Assembly (NCBI GenBank): GCA_037974335.1
Contig: CM075729.1
Span: 105,984,515 to 106,048,514 of the forward strand
Direction: 5' to 3'
Origin: Prionace glauca
Lineage: Eukaryota; Chordata; Chondrichthyes; Carcharhiniformes; Carcharhinidae
Length of the DNA: 64,000 bases
Below, in pieces: positions 11,028-21,504 of this stretch; position 1 is the first letter of the stretch; every line of letters begins with the position of its first letter. The notes beneath the pieces were generated by a model. That model ran no database searches and was not told the DNA's origin. It was given only the letters and a program-made list of their open reading frames with translations. The position numbers and the translations under genes were made by a program.

Positions 11028-11897
11028 AAAAACATAGAAACGTAGAACGGTGCAGCACAGTACAGGCCCTCAATGTTGTGCCGAGCTATATCCAAATGCA
11101 AGATCAAGCTATCTCACTCCCTAAAATTCTGGTGTGCTCCATGGGTGGCACGGTAGCACAGTGGTTAGCACTGCTGCTTCACAGCTCCAAGGTCCTGGGT
11201 TCGATTCCCGGCTCGGGTCACTGCCTGTGTGGAGTTTGCACATTCTCCTCGTGTCTGCGTGGGTTTTCTCCGGGTGCTCCGGTTTCCTCCCACAGTCCAA
11301 AGATGTGCGGGTTAGGTTCATTGGCTATGCTAAAATTGCCCCTTAGTGTCCTGGGATGTGTAGGTTAGAGGGATTAGCAGGTAAAATGTGTAGGGATATG
11401 GGGATAGGGTCTGGGTGGGATTGTGTTCGGTGCAGACTCGATGGGCCGAAGGGCCTGTTTCTGCACTGTAGGGTTCTAGGGTTCTATGTGCCTATCCAAT
11501 AACCACTTGAAAAACGATCTCCACTGTTACAGCAGGCAGTCCATTCCACACTCCAACCGCTCTCTGAGTGAAGAATCTACCTCGGACATCCCTCCTATCT
11601 CCCACCATGAACCTTAAAGTTATGGCCCCTAGTAACAGCTACATCCACCCGAGGAAATAGTCTCTGCACATCCACTCTATCTATCCCCCTCGTCATCTTA
11701 TAAACCTCTATTAAGTCACGTCTCATCTCCTCCACTCTAAAGAGAAAAGCCCCCAGCTCCCTCAACTTTTCCTCATAAGACCTTACCCTTCAAACCAGGC
11801 AGCATCCTGGTAAATCTCCTCAGCACTCTCTCCAATGCTTCCACATCCTTCTTATAGTGAGGTGACCAGAACTGAACACAATATTCCAAATGTGGTC
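11028..11897 (-). mobile_element. CR1-F LINE 3' end, split by a SINE
   Basis: A minus-strand LINE 3' end starts at about 11028 with a tail of the ACATAGAAAC type. It is interrupted by the SINE at 11142-11488 and resumes at 11489-11897 with degenerate ORF2 C-terminal codons. It is an older family. Confidence 0.65.
11142..11488 (+). mobile_element. HE1-type SINE inserted in CR1-F
   Basis: A full-length plus-strand SINE: head GGTGGCACGGTAGCACAGTG, A- and B-box regions, body and GGGCCGAAGGGCCTG hairpin, ending in a GGGTTCTA repeat. It is nearly identical to the two minus copies, so it is relatively young. Confidence 0.85.
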
Positions 11898-12600
11898 ATT
11901 CAATATGATCATGGCTGATTTGTGCTGGCCTCAATTCCCTTTTCTGTGCCATTTCCCCATAGCCCTCTATTCCTCGATTAAAATATTTATCCACTTCCAC
12001 TTTGTATACTTCTAATGTTCCAGCTCCCATCACTCTTTGGGGCAGAGAATTCAAGAGGTTCACCACCCTCTGCGAGAAGAAATTTCTCCACGCCTCAGTT
12101 TTAAGTGACTTTATCTTGGAGCCCTGTCCCCTTGTTTGAGGCTCTCCCATTCGTGAAATCATCTCACCATCTACCCTGTCAAACCCACTCAGGATCTTGT
12201 ATGTTTGATTAAGGTCATCCCTCACTCTTCTAAATTCTAAGGAATATAGACCCAGACTATTTAGTTTCTCATCCCAGGAAATAATCTAGTGAACCTCCTT
12301 TGGGCTACCTCCTTTTGTAGGTAAGGGGCCAAAACTGTACACAGTTTTCAAGGTGAGGCCTCACCAACAACCTGGACAATTGTAACAAAACTATTTTTCA
12401 ACCTTTTTAACCTATTTTTAAACTCCAACCACTTTGCCATAAATGCCAAAATGTCATTTAACTTTTTAGCTACATGTTGGATTTGCTTGTTATCTTTTTG
12501 TGATTCATGTACTAGAACACCTAGATCCCTCTGTACTCCACCCACCTCCAGTCTCTCTTTATTTAGATAATAATCTGCCATTTGATTCCTCCACCAAAGC
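11898..12600 (-). mobile_element. CR1-C LINE 3' part, degenerate
   Basis: Minus-strand ORF2 remnants include GFDRVDGEMISR and WRNFFSQRVVNLLNSLPQ at 12225-11900. A fragment near 12581-12350 carries the RDLGVLVHES motif. The copy is broken and 5' truncated. Confidence 0.65.
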
Positions 12601-13430
12601 GCATGTACTCACATAAAAATGGGTTCAAATTTCAGGTTTCATGAATGGTTGGTTGAAATAAGTTGTAGATAAGAAAAATAAGGTCATTGACATAAATAGT
12701 CAGAAAGTAACCTAAAAAAAAAATCCACAAAGTATAAAACTTCCACAATATATAAAACAAGATTGCTATGAGATACAAGTGAAGTTAACTGATGCCACAA
12801 TTGAATCGCAAAAATGCATTGGGAAAAAAAAATGGACCAAGTGGCATTCCTACAGTAAAACTTTGCATGTTCTGTTAGTTGTCAGAATAACAAAATAGGC
12901 CCTGTGAAAGATTTAGCATCATGGTTAGGATTACTGAGCAGGATATGGCTGAAATGTAAACATATAAGTTTTTAATTCATTTTCACTGTTGAGGATTATA
13001 GGTAGAAATGCCTTAGGCATTGACTTTTTGAACGTAATGCATAAATGGCCTTAGCTTGGTTTGAGGCACTGGAATTGATAATATTTAACCTCGTGCTGTG
13101 GAAAATTGGAGAGATACTGTGTCATTAATTTTGCTGTTTAATAGTTCTTTAAGATCTGGACTAATTTGAATTGACTAAAGAATGAATTAGATGCATGAAT
13201 GCTTGCACACATGCCAAGATCCATTCTTGAATATCTAGAAACATGGAACAAATGTAGGCCATTCAACCAGTTTAGCTTGTTCTCCCATTATAACTGATCT
13301 TAACTCTATTTAAAACTTCCAAAATTTGATGAAATTTGAGGCTCCTTTTTTAACTCCTTTGACAAAATAGCCAGGAAAATGAAATCATTGCATTATATTT
13401 AGGCACTGCTGTTACAAAGTAAACATGAAA
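12601..13430. other. AT-rich stretch without recognised genes
   Basis: I see no open frame of note, no RNA gene and no clear repeat. A short segment at about 13240-13320 resembles a decayed LINE 3' end. Confidence 0.4.
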
Positions 13431-13555
13431 TCAGGTCAGTGAATTCTATACGTCTTCGTCAGAGCAATGGTCTGGGGAGTAAGTCAGAATGAAAAAGCTT
13501 TACTGAGTACCAGAGGCTGACAAACAAAAGTTTCAAAGTATAAGTAAACAGGTGC

Positions 13556-16339
13556 ATGTGTTTCAATGCTAGGAGTGTGACTGGCAAAACAGATGAACTG
13601 AAGGCATTAATGTTTGAAAGGAAGTTGGAAGTGGTGGCGGTGACAGAGACTTGGTTAAAGGAAGGGCAGGATTGGCAGTTGAATGTTCCTGGGTATAAGT
13701 GTTTCAGGCGAGATAGGGGTGGGTCGCATAGAGGTGGGGGAGTGGCGTTGTTAGTTAAGGATTGCATCGTAGCAGTGCAGAGGGAGGGAGGTACGGAGGA
13801 TATAGGAATCGAGTCACTATGGGTGGAGTTGAGGAATAGGAAGGGAGATGTTACTATGCTGGGTGTGTACTACAGACCGCCCAACAGCCCGAGGGCTGTG
13901 GAAGAAGGGATAAGCAGGGACATTCTAGATAAGTGCAGGAAGAATAGGGTGGTGGTAGTGGGAGATTTTAATCTCCCCAGGGTAGATTGGAATGTACTGA
14001 GATCAGAGGGTGCTGACGGGGAGGAATTTGTACAGTGTGTAATGGAAGGATCCCTGGAGCAGTACGTGGATAGACCGACCAGGGAGGGGGCTATACTGGA
14101 CTTGGTTCTGGGGAATGAGCCTGGGCAGGTGGTTGACGTTGAGGTAGGAGAGCATGTGGCTAACAGTGACCACAACTCTGTCTGGTTCAAGATATTAATG
14201 GATAAAGATGAAGCCTGTCCTAAGGGGAGGGTGTTAAATTGGGGGAGGGCTAGATACAGCCAGATTAGGCAGGATCTTAAAGATACGGACTGGGGTACGC
14301 TGTTTAACGGTAGGTCGACGCTGGGTATGTGGGAGTCTCTCAAGGGAAAACTACAATCTTTACAGGAAAGACATGTGCCGGTCAAGAGGAAGGATGGGAA
14401 AGGTAGGATTAGAGAGCCGTGGGTAACTAGGGATATTGAGGACCTGGTCAGGAGAAAGAGGGAGGCGTACACTAGATCGAGGCATTTGAGGACAGAGATA
14501 GCGTTAGAAGAATACAGAGAATGTAGGAGAGAACTTAAAAGGGGCATCAGAAAGGCAAAAAGGGGCCACGAAATGGCTTTGGCGGGTAGGATTAAGGAAA
14601 ATCCTAAGGCATTTTACTCCTATGTTAGAAACAAAAGGATGGTTAGAGGGAAGATTGGTCCTCTCAGGGACAGAGGAGGGGAACTATGCTTGGAGCCTGG
14701 GGGAATGGGGGAGATATTGAATGAATACTTTGCGTCGGTATTCACTCAGGAGAGGGGTCAGTCCTCTGCTGCTGTGCTTGAGAAGTTTGAGGATCCGTTG
14801 AGGGAAATAGTCATCACGAGGGAAGAGGTGTTGGGACTTTTAGACAATATAAAGACGGACAAATCTCCGGGGCCTGATGGCATCTATCCTAGGCTGCTAA
14901 GGGAGGTGAGGGATGAAATTGCTGGGCCTCTGACGCAAATCTTTGTCTCTTCTTTGGACACAGGTGAGGTCCCAGAGGATTGGCGGATTGCAAATGTAGT
15001 ACCGTTGTTTAAGAAGGGTCAGAGGGATAACCCAGGGAACTATAGGCCAGTGAGCTTGACTTCAGTTATAGGCAAGATAATGGAGAGGATCCTCAAGGAT
15101 AGGATGTATGAGCATCTGGAGCGCTGCAATCTGATCAGGGATATGCAGCATGGCTTCGTTCCAGGGAGGTCATGCCTCACGAATCTATTGGAATTTTTTG
15201 AAGAGGTGACAAAAACGGTTGACGAAGGACAAGCCGTTGATGTTGTCTATATGGATTTCAGTAAGGCGTTTGATAAGGTCCCTCACGGTAGGCTGATAGA
15301 AAAGGTAAAGGCTCATGGGATACAAGGCCAGGTATGTAGATGGGTAGAGAACTGGCTTGGGAGGAGGAGACAGTGGGTAGTAGTGGAGGGCTCCTTTTCC
15401 AATTGGAGGTCTGTCACTAGTGGGGTGCCGCAAGGCTCGGTACTAGGACCTCTACTATTTGTAGTATATATTAATGACTTGGAAGAGGAGGTAGGTGGTG
15501 TGATCAGCAAATTTGCTGATGACACTAAGATGGTTGGATTGGCGGGTACTGAGGAGCAGTGCCTGGCAATGCAACAGGACATAGACAGGCTGGTAGATTG
15601 GGCAGATAGATGGCAAATGGAATTTAATCCGGAGAAATGCGAGGTGATGCACTTTGGCCGGAATAATGTGGAAGGGAGTTATATGATAAAAGGTAGAACT
15701 ATCCGGAGTATAGATACGCAGAGAGACCTGGGGGTGCAGGTACACAAGTCCCTGAAGGTGTCGGTGCAGGTGCAGAATGTGATGAGGAAAGCGTATGGCA
15801 TGTTAGCCTTCATAGGAAGGGGTATAGAATATAAGAGTAGGAGTCTGATGTTGCAGTTGTATAGAATGTTGGTTAGGCCTCACCTGGAGTACTGCGTCCA
15901 GTTCTGGTCGCCGTACTACCGGAAGGATGTAGAGATCCTGGAAAGAGTGCAGAGGAGATTTACCAGGATGTTGCCTGGTATGGAAGAGCTGTCTTACGAG
16001 GAAAGATTGAACGCACTTGGGCTGTTTTCCCTTGAGAGACGTCGGCTGAGGGGGGATCTAATAGAGGTTTATAAGATTATGAAGGGGACAGATAGAGTAG
16101 ATGGTGATAAGCTTTTTCCGCTACTAGAAATGGATAGAACAAGGGGTCACGGGCTTAGGGTGAGGGGGGCTAGATATAAGACTAATATTAGAGGGCAGTT
16201 TTTCACACAAAGGGTAGTGGGGATGTGGAATGCACTGCCGAGTAAGGTGGTGGAAGCAGGCACGCTAGGGTTGTTCAAGAGTCACTTGGACAGCCACATG
16301 AGCGGTCTACATATAGGGGGATATAGCAGGCCTTACTAA
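13556..16339 (+). CDS. CR1-E ORF2 protein: endonuclease plus reverse transcriptase, open
   Basis: The 927-codon open frame has no internal stops. Residues 1-215 are the APE-type endonuclease (FNARS, VTETW, VVVGDFNLPRVDW, SDHNS near 203). RT follows: KSPGPDGI near 435, YMDFSKAFDKVPHG, GVPQGSVLGPLLF near 622 and the active site KFADDTK near 652. The CR1 C-terminal region includes LEYCVQFWSPYYRKDV and FFTQRVVGMWNALP. In the animal this protein would nick target DNA and prime reverse transcription. The first ~30-40 residues of a full CR1 ORF2 (compare the copy at 56424) are missing, so the ATG at 13556 is internal. With no ORF1 or promoter, the copy is unlikely to be autonomous. Confidence 0.9.
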   Translation: MCFNARSVTGKTDELKALMFERKLEVVAVTETWLKEGQDWQLNVPGYKCFRRDRGGSHRGGGVALLVKDCIVAVQREGGTEDIGIESLWVELRNRKGDVTMLGVYYRPPNSPRAVEEGISRDILDKCRKNRVVVVGDFNLPRVDWNVLRSEGADGEEFVQCVMEGSLEQYVDRPTREGAILDLVLGNEPGQVVDVEVGEHVANSDHNSVWFKILMDKDEACPKGRVLNWGRARYSQIRQDLKDTDWGTLFNGRSTLGMWESLKGKLQSLQERHVPVKRKDGKGRIREPWVTRDIEDLVRRKREAYTRSRHLRTEIALEEYRECRRELKRGIRKAKRGHEMALAGRIKENPKAFYSYVRNKRMVRGKIGPLRDRGGELCLEPGGMGEILNEYFASVFTQERGQSSAAVLEKFEDPLREIVITREEVLGLLDNIKTDKSPGPDGIYPRLLREVRDEIAGPLTQIFVSSLDTGEVPEDWRIANVVPLFKKGQRDNPGNYRPVSLTSVIGKIMERILKDRMYEHLERCNLIRDMQHGFVPGRSCLTNLLEFFEEVTKTVDEGQAVDVVYMDFSKAFDKVPHGRLIEKVKAHGIQGQVCRWVENWLGRRRQWVVVEGSFSNWRSVTSGVPQGSVLGPLLFVVYINDLEEEVGGVISKFADDTKMVGLAGTEEQCLAMQQDIDRLVDWADRWQMEFNPEKCEVMHFGRNNVEGSYMIKGRTIRSIDTQRDLGVQVHKSLKVSVQVQNVMRKAYGMLAFIGRGIEYKSRSLMLQLYRMLVRPHLEYCVQFWSPYYRKDVEILERVQRRFTRMLPGMEELSYEERLNALGLFSLERRRLRGDLIEVYKIMKGTDRVDGDKLFPLLEMDRTRGHGLRVRGARYKTNIRGQFFTQRVVGMWNALPSKVVEAGTLGLFKSHLDSHMSGLHIGGYSRPY

Positions 16340-16514
16340 GCATTGTAGGCTTGGGGTCAGTTTTAGCCTCAGGGATATAGAGTCTTTTAATAATGAAAAT
16401 TTTTATCCACAGGCACTTAAGTCCAGCAAGGGGCATGCGGGCGGCAGGTTGTGGTGGGCTGCTCTTGGATATTGCTTCGGGAGTTGCCTACTGCTTCATG
16501 TCGTTGGAGTGCGT

Positions 16515-16700
16515 AAACTGGACCATCTCGAGGGCATCATGGCAGCTCAGAGGCTATCTCTGTTGCTGTGCGGACACATGGATTTGGGCCTGTGTCCGTG
16601 GGAGTTTGCGCGTTCTCCCCGTGGTTGCGTGGGTTTCCTCCGGGTGCTCCGGTTTCCTCCCATATCCCAAAAATGTGCTTTTAGGCTGATTGATTGGGTA
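16515..16700 (+). repeat. SINE-like module inside the CR1-E 3' UTR
   Basis: The segment carries the HE1-type SINE body, GTGCTCCGGTTTCCTCCCA, preceded by a decayed tRNA-like head. It lies at the same place in the 3' UTRs of the CR1-E copies at 41466-42860 and 53040-57605, so it is part of the LINE family, not a separate insertion. Confidence 0.75.
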
Positions 16701-17204
16701 ACAAATTGTCCCCATATTGGACCTCCCTGATCCTCACACATTAGGCATAGACTAGAGTCATGAATAGGTCACTGACAATGGGACGGCGGCGCGGGCTCGT
16801 TGGGCCGAAGGGCCTATTTCCCGTGCTGTGTTGTTCTTTGTTCTTTGTAGTCCAGACAGACTCATATCGAATGTGAAAAAGTTGGGTAAGAGCATTAAAA
16901 TAGAAAGAACTGATGAGGCCCTTAGAGAAGTAATTCTGTTGGAGGAGTCCAAAGATTCATGATTTGCAGTGATCAGAACTCCTGTGGAGAAACAAAGAAG
17001 TCAAACTGAGAGACAAGCCATGGGGAGGACTATGAGTTGGTTCATAGGTCAAATCAATTTTTCCAATGCATTTTAAATCTGAAAACGATAGAAAACAGGA
17101 AAGTGCGAGCGATTACAGTCAAGAAAGAGAGGAAATGGCTGAAATTTACAGGGAGACATCACCTCAAAATGGAAAAGATGGTGCTGAAGGAATGGAGGAA
17201 TATG

Positions 17205-17338
17205 ACTAGCTGGGACGAAGTGTCATCTAGGTTCAAAACACTGGCTCTATTCTCTCTCCACAGATACTGTCAGACCTTCTGAGATTTTCCAGCATTTTCT
17301 GTTTTTGTTTCAGTTTCCAGCATTTGCAGTATTTTGCC
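17205..17338 (+). repeat. Penelope-type-2 terminal arm, solo
   Basis: Plus-strand copy of the terminal segment with TTCTCTCCACAGATACTGTC and GAGATTTTCCAGCATTTTCTG, as in the right arm at 6600-6712. The hammerhead-like core is degraded here (GACGAAG only). Confidence 0.5.
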
Positions 17339-17371
17339 TTTGTCCTGTATAACTAAAGTTAGATGTAATTC

Positions 17372-17605
17372 ATTATAATAAACTGGGCCACACTAAATCC
17401 AGGTTAGGCCAAGGTAAATTGCCCTGTAGTTTCCAAAGATGTATCGGTTAGGGTTATTAGCCATGGTAAATGCATGGGGTTAGAGGGATAGGCTGGGAGG
17501 GTGGAGGCTGGCCTGGGCAAGGTGCTCTTTCAGAGAGTTGGTGCAGATTCAATGGGCTGAATAGTCTCATTCTCAATGTAGAGATTCTGTGATTCCATGA
17601 TTATG
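17372..17605 (+). mobile_element. SINE fragment, older variant
   Basis: The 3' two thirds of a tRNA-derived SINE: a GTTTCCAAAGATGT region, then CAGAGAGTTGGTGCAGATTC, ATGGGCTGAATAG and a GATTCTGTGATTCCATGA tail. The head is missing. It differs in the 3' body from the HE1-type copies. Confidence 0.65.
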
Positions 17606-17727
17606 CTGGGGGTTAAACACAAAGCCAGTTAGAGTTATATATCTTAAGAAAGAAATAATTAAATCAGAGACTGGAGAACAAGATTGCATGGTAGCTCGTT
17701 GCATGAAGTTAAATCTCACAGGATCCA

Positions 17728-18812
17728 GGGTGAGGTATCTAAATGGATGAAGGATAGTTGTAGAGAGTTATTTTTCAAACTGGAGGCCTGTGACCAGCAG
17801 TGTGCCTCAGGGATTGGTGCTGGGTCCACTGTTACTTGTCATTTATATTAATGATTTGGATGAGAATATAGGAGGCATGATTAATAAGTTTGCAGATGAC
17901 ACCAAGATTGGTGGCTTAGTGGACAGTGAAGAAAGTTATCTCCAATTGCAACAAAATCTTGATCAATTGGGCCAGTGGGCTGACGAATAGCAGATGGAGT
18001 TTAATTTAGACAAATGCAAGGTGATGCATTTTGGTAGATTGATCCAGGGCAGGACTTACTCAGTCAATGGTAGGGTGTTGGAGAGAGTCACAGAACAAAG
18101 AGATCTAGGGGTACATGTCCATAGCTCCTTGAAAGTAGAGTCACAGGAGGACAGAGTGGTGAAGAAGGCATTCAGCATGCTTGGTTTCATCCGTCAGAAC
18201 ATTAAATACAGAAGTTGGGACGTCTTGTTAAAGTTGTACAAAACGTTGGTAAGGTCACACTTGGAATACTGTGTGCAAGTCTGGTCACCCTATTATAGAA
18301 AGGGTATTATTAAACTAGAAAGAGTGCAGAAAAGATTTACTAGGATGCTACCGGAACTTGATGGATTGAGTTATACGCTGAATAGACTGGGGCTTTTTTC
18401 CCTGTAGCACGGGAGGCTGAGGGGTGATCTTATAGAGGTCTATAAAATAATGAGGGGCATAGATAGGTAGTCAATATCTTTTCCCAAAGGTAGGGGAGTC
18501 TAAAACTAGAGGGCGTGGGTTTAAGGTGAGAGGGGAGAGATACAAAAGTGTCCAGAGGGGCAATTTTTTCACACAGAAGATAGTGAGCGTCTGGAACAAG
18601 CTGCCAGAGGTAGTAGTAAAGGCCGGTACAATTTTATCTTTTAAAAAGCATTTAGAAAGTTACATGGGTATGATGAGTATAGAGAGATAGGGGGCACATG
18701 TGGTGAATTGGGATTAGCTTAGGGCTTTAAAAAAAAAAGGCAGCATGGACATGTTGGGCCAAAGGACCAGTTTCCATGCTGTAAACCTCTAAGACTCTAT
18801 GACTCTAAGAGA
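17728..18812 (+). mobile_element. CR1-D LINE, 5' truncated
   Basis: Plus-strand ORF2 from the GVPQG-equivalent region through NKFADDTKIGG, MEFNLDKCKVMHFGR and LEYCVQVWSPYYRKG to the C-terminus, then a tail ending in GACTCTATGACTCTA. It has a few stops and frameshifts: a TAG follows WADE near 17988, and a frame break lies near SYTLNRLG at 18375. It is better preserved than the 2290-3300 copy. Confidence 0.8.
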
Positions 18813-19083
18813 AGATGATAGAGTTCATACACAGAGAAGGACAACCAATAGGGGTGAAAATGTGGGCACAAAGTGTTCAGGGACAGAGTGACTTACAGGT
18901 GGCTGATGTGTTTTGGAATTTTGCATATGAAGAGAAAGTCTTTCCGTGTGTACGAAATGGAATGGGGAAAGAAAATAAAATCCTAAGAGGTACAGGAGTC
19001 AGTCAATCCCTAATATTTGGGAAAAGCATGTTTGTTATCCAGAAGGGATATTGAGGGAAAAGAATCTGGTCAGCCATATTCAT

Positions 19084-19366
19084 GGTAAGACAAGAAATAT
19101 TCCTTTTTTTAAGTTTATTTTTTGTCCATTGTATGCTTACATTAACACTGCAATGAAGTTACTGTGAAATTTCCCTAGTTGCCACACTCCGTGCCTGTTT
19201 GGGTACACTGAGGGAGAATTTAGCATGGCCAATGCACGTCTTTTGGACTGCGGGAGGAAACCAGAGGAAACCCATGCAGACACAGGGAGAATGTGCAAAC
19301 TCCACACAGACAGTGACCCAAGCTGGGAATCGAACCTGGGTTCATGGTGCTGCGTACCACCCCACA
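19084..19366 (-). mobile_element. tRNA-derived SINE, second tail type
   Basis: Minus-strand SINE sharing the tRNA head and GTTTCCTC body of the HE1-type but with a different 3' tail: a CAGTAACTTCATTGCAGTG and TAATGTAAGC type end. It is the same type as 57655-57955. Confidence 0.7.
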
Positions 19367-20090
19367 ATGAAAAAAATGAGATTAAACTTACAGAGTAGCT
19401 TGACGATGGATTGCCGGAGTAATAGAAACATTGTTCATTGCAGAGATTCAATCCATTATCAGAAATGATATAACCAGGTTGCAAACAGTAGTGATGCCTA
19501 CTGTGGTTAAATGGTCAGTACAAAATCCAGCTACAAAAGAATTGTAACAGACCACCCTGGCATGTTTTGTGATTGTGTAAAAATTAGATCACAGGCACAT
19601 CAAATAAAACAGGAGGAGTAAAAAGTACAGGATGAGAAAAGGGAGATGAGAGTATCTGACACGATTTTTAGTAAACTGAACGAAGATGGAACCGTGAAGG
19701 GAAAGAAACCAATGTGTTTAGCTCAAAGAGATTGATAATATTTGTATTTAGGGATAATGTAGAACACTAGCGAGGGGAAAGAGGGAGAGAGATAACTAAC
19801 ATCAGAACCATAGCAGTGGAACATATAATCTCCTGAAAATTGGAGCCAGTTTCCACCCTCAGTGAACCTGAAGACTATTCCCCCACCTATTCCACCTTAA
19901 CCTGGGAATGGTAATTATTTACTGGATTTAACTCATCAAGTTATTTAATATTGGATGTTGACTGTCTCAAATATTCAGGTAACATAGGTGGTTTGGGAAC
20001 CATGGAATAGTTTTGTGTAACATTATGTGTGTACGGTCATCAATCTACTGAAGAGAGGCAATCCTTTCTTGCCTAGTAGGTTTCATTGTA
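19367..20090. other. Stretch without recognised genes
   Basis: AT-rich, with no convincing open frame, RNA gene or recognised repeat. It may include further decayed Gypsy sequence, which I cannot support. Confidence 0.35.
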
Positions 20091-20104
20091 AGAACATAAG
20101 AACA

Positions 20105-21504
20105 TAAGGGAACAGAGATAGCCCGGGAAATTACCGCCCGGTGAGTCTGACCTCAGTGGTTGGTAAGCTGATGGAGAGGCTTCTGAGGGACAAGATTTAC
20201 GAGCATTTGGAGAGGTTTGACATGATCAGGAATAGTCAGCATGGATTTGTCAAGGGCAGGTCGTGCCTTACGAGCCTAGTTGAGTTCTTCGATAATGTGA
20301 CTGAACACATTGACGAAGGAAGTGCCGTGGACGTAGTGTACATGGACTTCAGCAAGGCGTTTGATAAGGTCCCCCATGCAAGACTTCTTGAGAAGGTGAG
20401 AGGGCATGGGATCCAAGGGCCTTTGGCCTTGTGGATCTAGAACTGGCTTGCCTGCAGAAGGCAGAGAGTGGTTGTGGATGGGTCTTTTTCGGAATGGAGG
20501 TCAGTCACCAGTGGGGTGCCCCAGGGATCTGTTCTGGGACCCTTGCTCTTTGTCATTTTCATAAATGACCTGGATGAGGAAGTGGAGGGATGGGTTAGCA
20601 AGTTCGCTGATGACATGAAGGTCGGTGGTGTTGTGGATGGTCTGGAAGGATGTCAAAAGTTGCAGCAGGACATAGATAGGATGCAGGAATGGGCGGAGAA
20701 GTGGCAGATGGACTTCAACGCGGATAAATGTGTAGTCGTCCATTTCGGCAGAACCAACGGGATGAACGAGTACACTATCAAGGGCAGGAGTCTTAGTAGC
20801 GTTGAAGAGCAGAAGGATCTCGGGGTCCGGGTCCACAGGACTCTTAAATCGGCCTCGCAGGTAGAGGAGGTGGTCAAGAAGGCGTATGGTGTACTGGCCT
20901 TCATTAATCGAGGGATTGAGTTTAGGAGTCGGGAGGTAATGCTGCAACTTTACAGGACCCTTGTCAGGCCTCATTTGGAGTACTGTGCGCAGTTCTGGTC
21001 GCCTCACTATAGGAAAGACGTAAAAGCTATTGAAAGGGTGCAGAGGAGATTTACAAGGATGTTGCCTGGACTGGGAGGCATGCCTTATGAAGTTAGGTTG
21101 AGAGAACTGGGACTCTTTTCCCTAGAGAGGCGAAGGTTGAGAGGCGACCTGATAGAAGTTTATAAAATGTTGAGAGGAATAGATAGGGTGGACTCTCAAA
21201 GGCTATTTCCCCGGGTTGAAATGGTCGCTACGAGAGGACACAGATTTAAGGTGTGGGGAGGGAAGTACAGAGGTGATGTTAGGGGTAAGTTTTTCACTCA
21301 GAGGGTGGTGAGTGAATGGAATCGGCTGCCGTCATCGGTGGTGGAGGCGGACTCGCTGGGATCTTTTAAAAGACTTCTGGATGAGTATATGGGGTTTAAT
21401 GGGATTGGGGGTTATAGATAGGTCTATAGATTGGTGGGGTTGATGTGATCGGTGCAACTCGAGAGCCGAAGGGCCTGTTTGTGCTGTAATGTTCTATGTT
21501 CTAT
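20105..21504 (+). mobile_element. CR1-B LINE, 5' truncated
   Basis: ORF2 from the NYRPVSLTSVVGK motif through VVYMDFSKAFDKVPHA, GVPQGSVLGPLLF and SKFADDMKVGG to the C-terminal FFTQRVVSEWNRLPSS, ending at 21421. A TAG interrupts the frame at about 20438 (WI*NWL). The rest is open for 300+ codons. The 3' UTR is short, with a GAGCCGAAGGGCCTG hairpin and a TGTTCTA repeat tail. A short run of CR1-A-type tail repeats, in reverse, precedes it at 20090-20107. Confidence 0.85.

Larger units (their letters stand above)
13553..16857 (+). mobile_element. CR1-E LINE, truncated just inside ORF2, with long 3' UTR
   Basis: This starts at the first conserved ORF2 codons (CxCFNARS) and lacks ORF1 and the 5' UTR. 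It contains an intact ORF2 and a ~515-bp 3' UTR with a SINE-like module. The end is the GGGCCGAAGGGCC hairpin plus a (TTCTTTG)n tail at about 16857. It is the same family as 53040-57605 and 41466-42860. Confidence 0.9.
13431..19075 (+). mobile_element. Second Ty3/Gypsy fossil, fragmented by later insertions
   Basis: A gag-like piece at about 16858-17200 resembles the gag at 3420-3815, sharing a REVILLEE-type segment. A protease-like piece at about 18900-19055 contains ILRGTGVSQSL, similar to the LRDTGASQS motif of Gypsy proteases. Sequence just left of 13553 may be the other side of the same gag. The fossil is interrupted by a CR1-E LINE, a Penelope-type arm, a SINE and a CR1-D LINE. It is broken in many places and old; the two recognisable pieces are far apart. 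Confidence 0.4.

Noticed and set aside
13459-15745. Several 80-225 codon minus frames under CR1-E ORF2
   Set aside because: Antisense shadows of the intact LINE ORF2.
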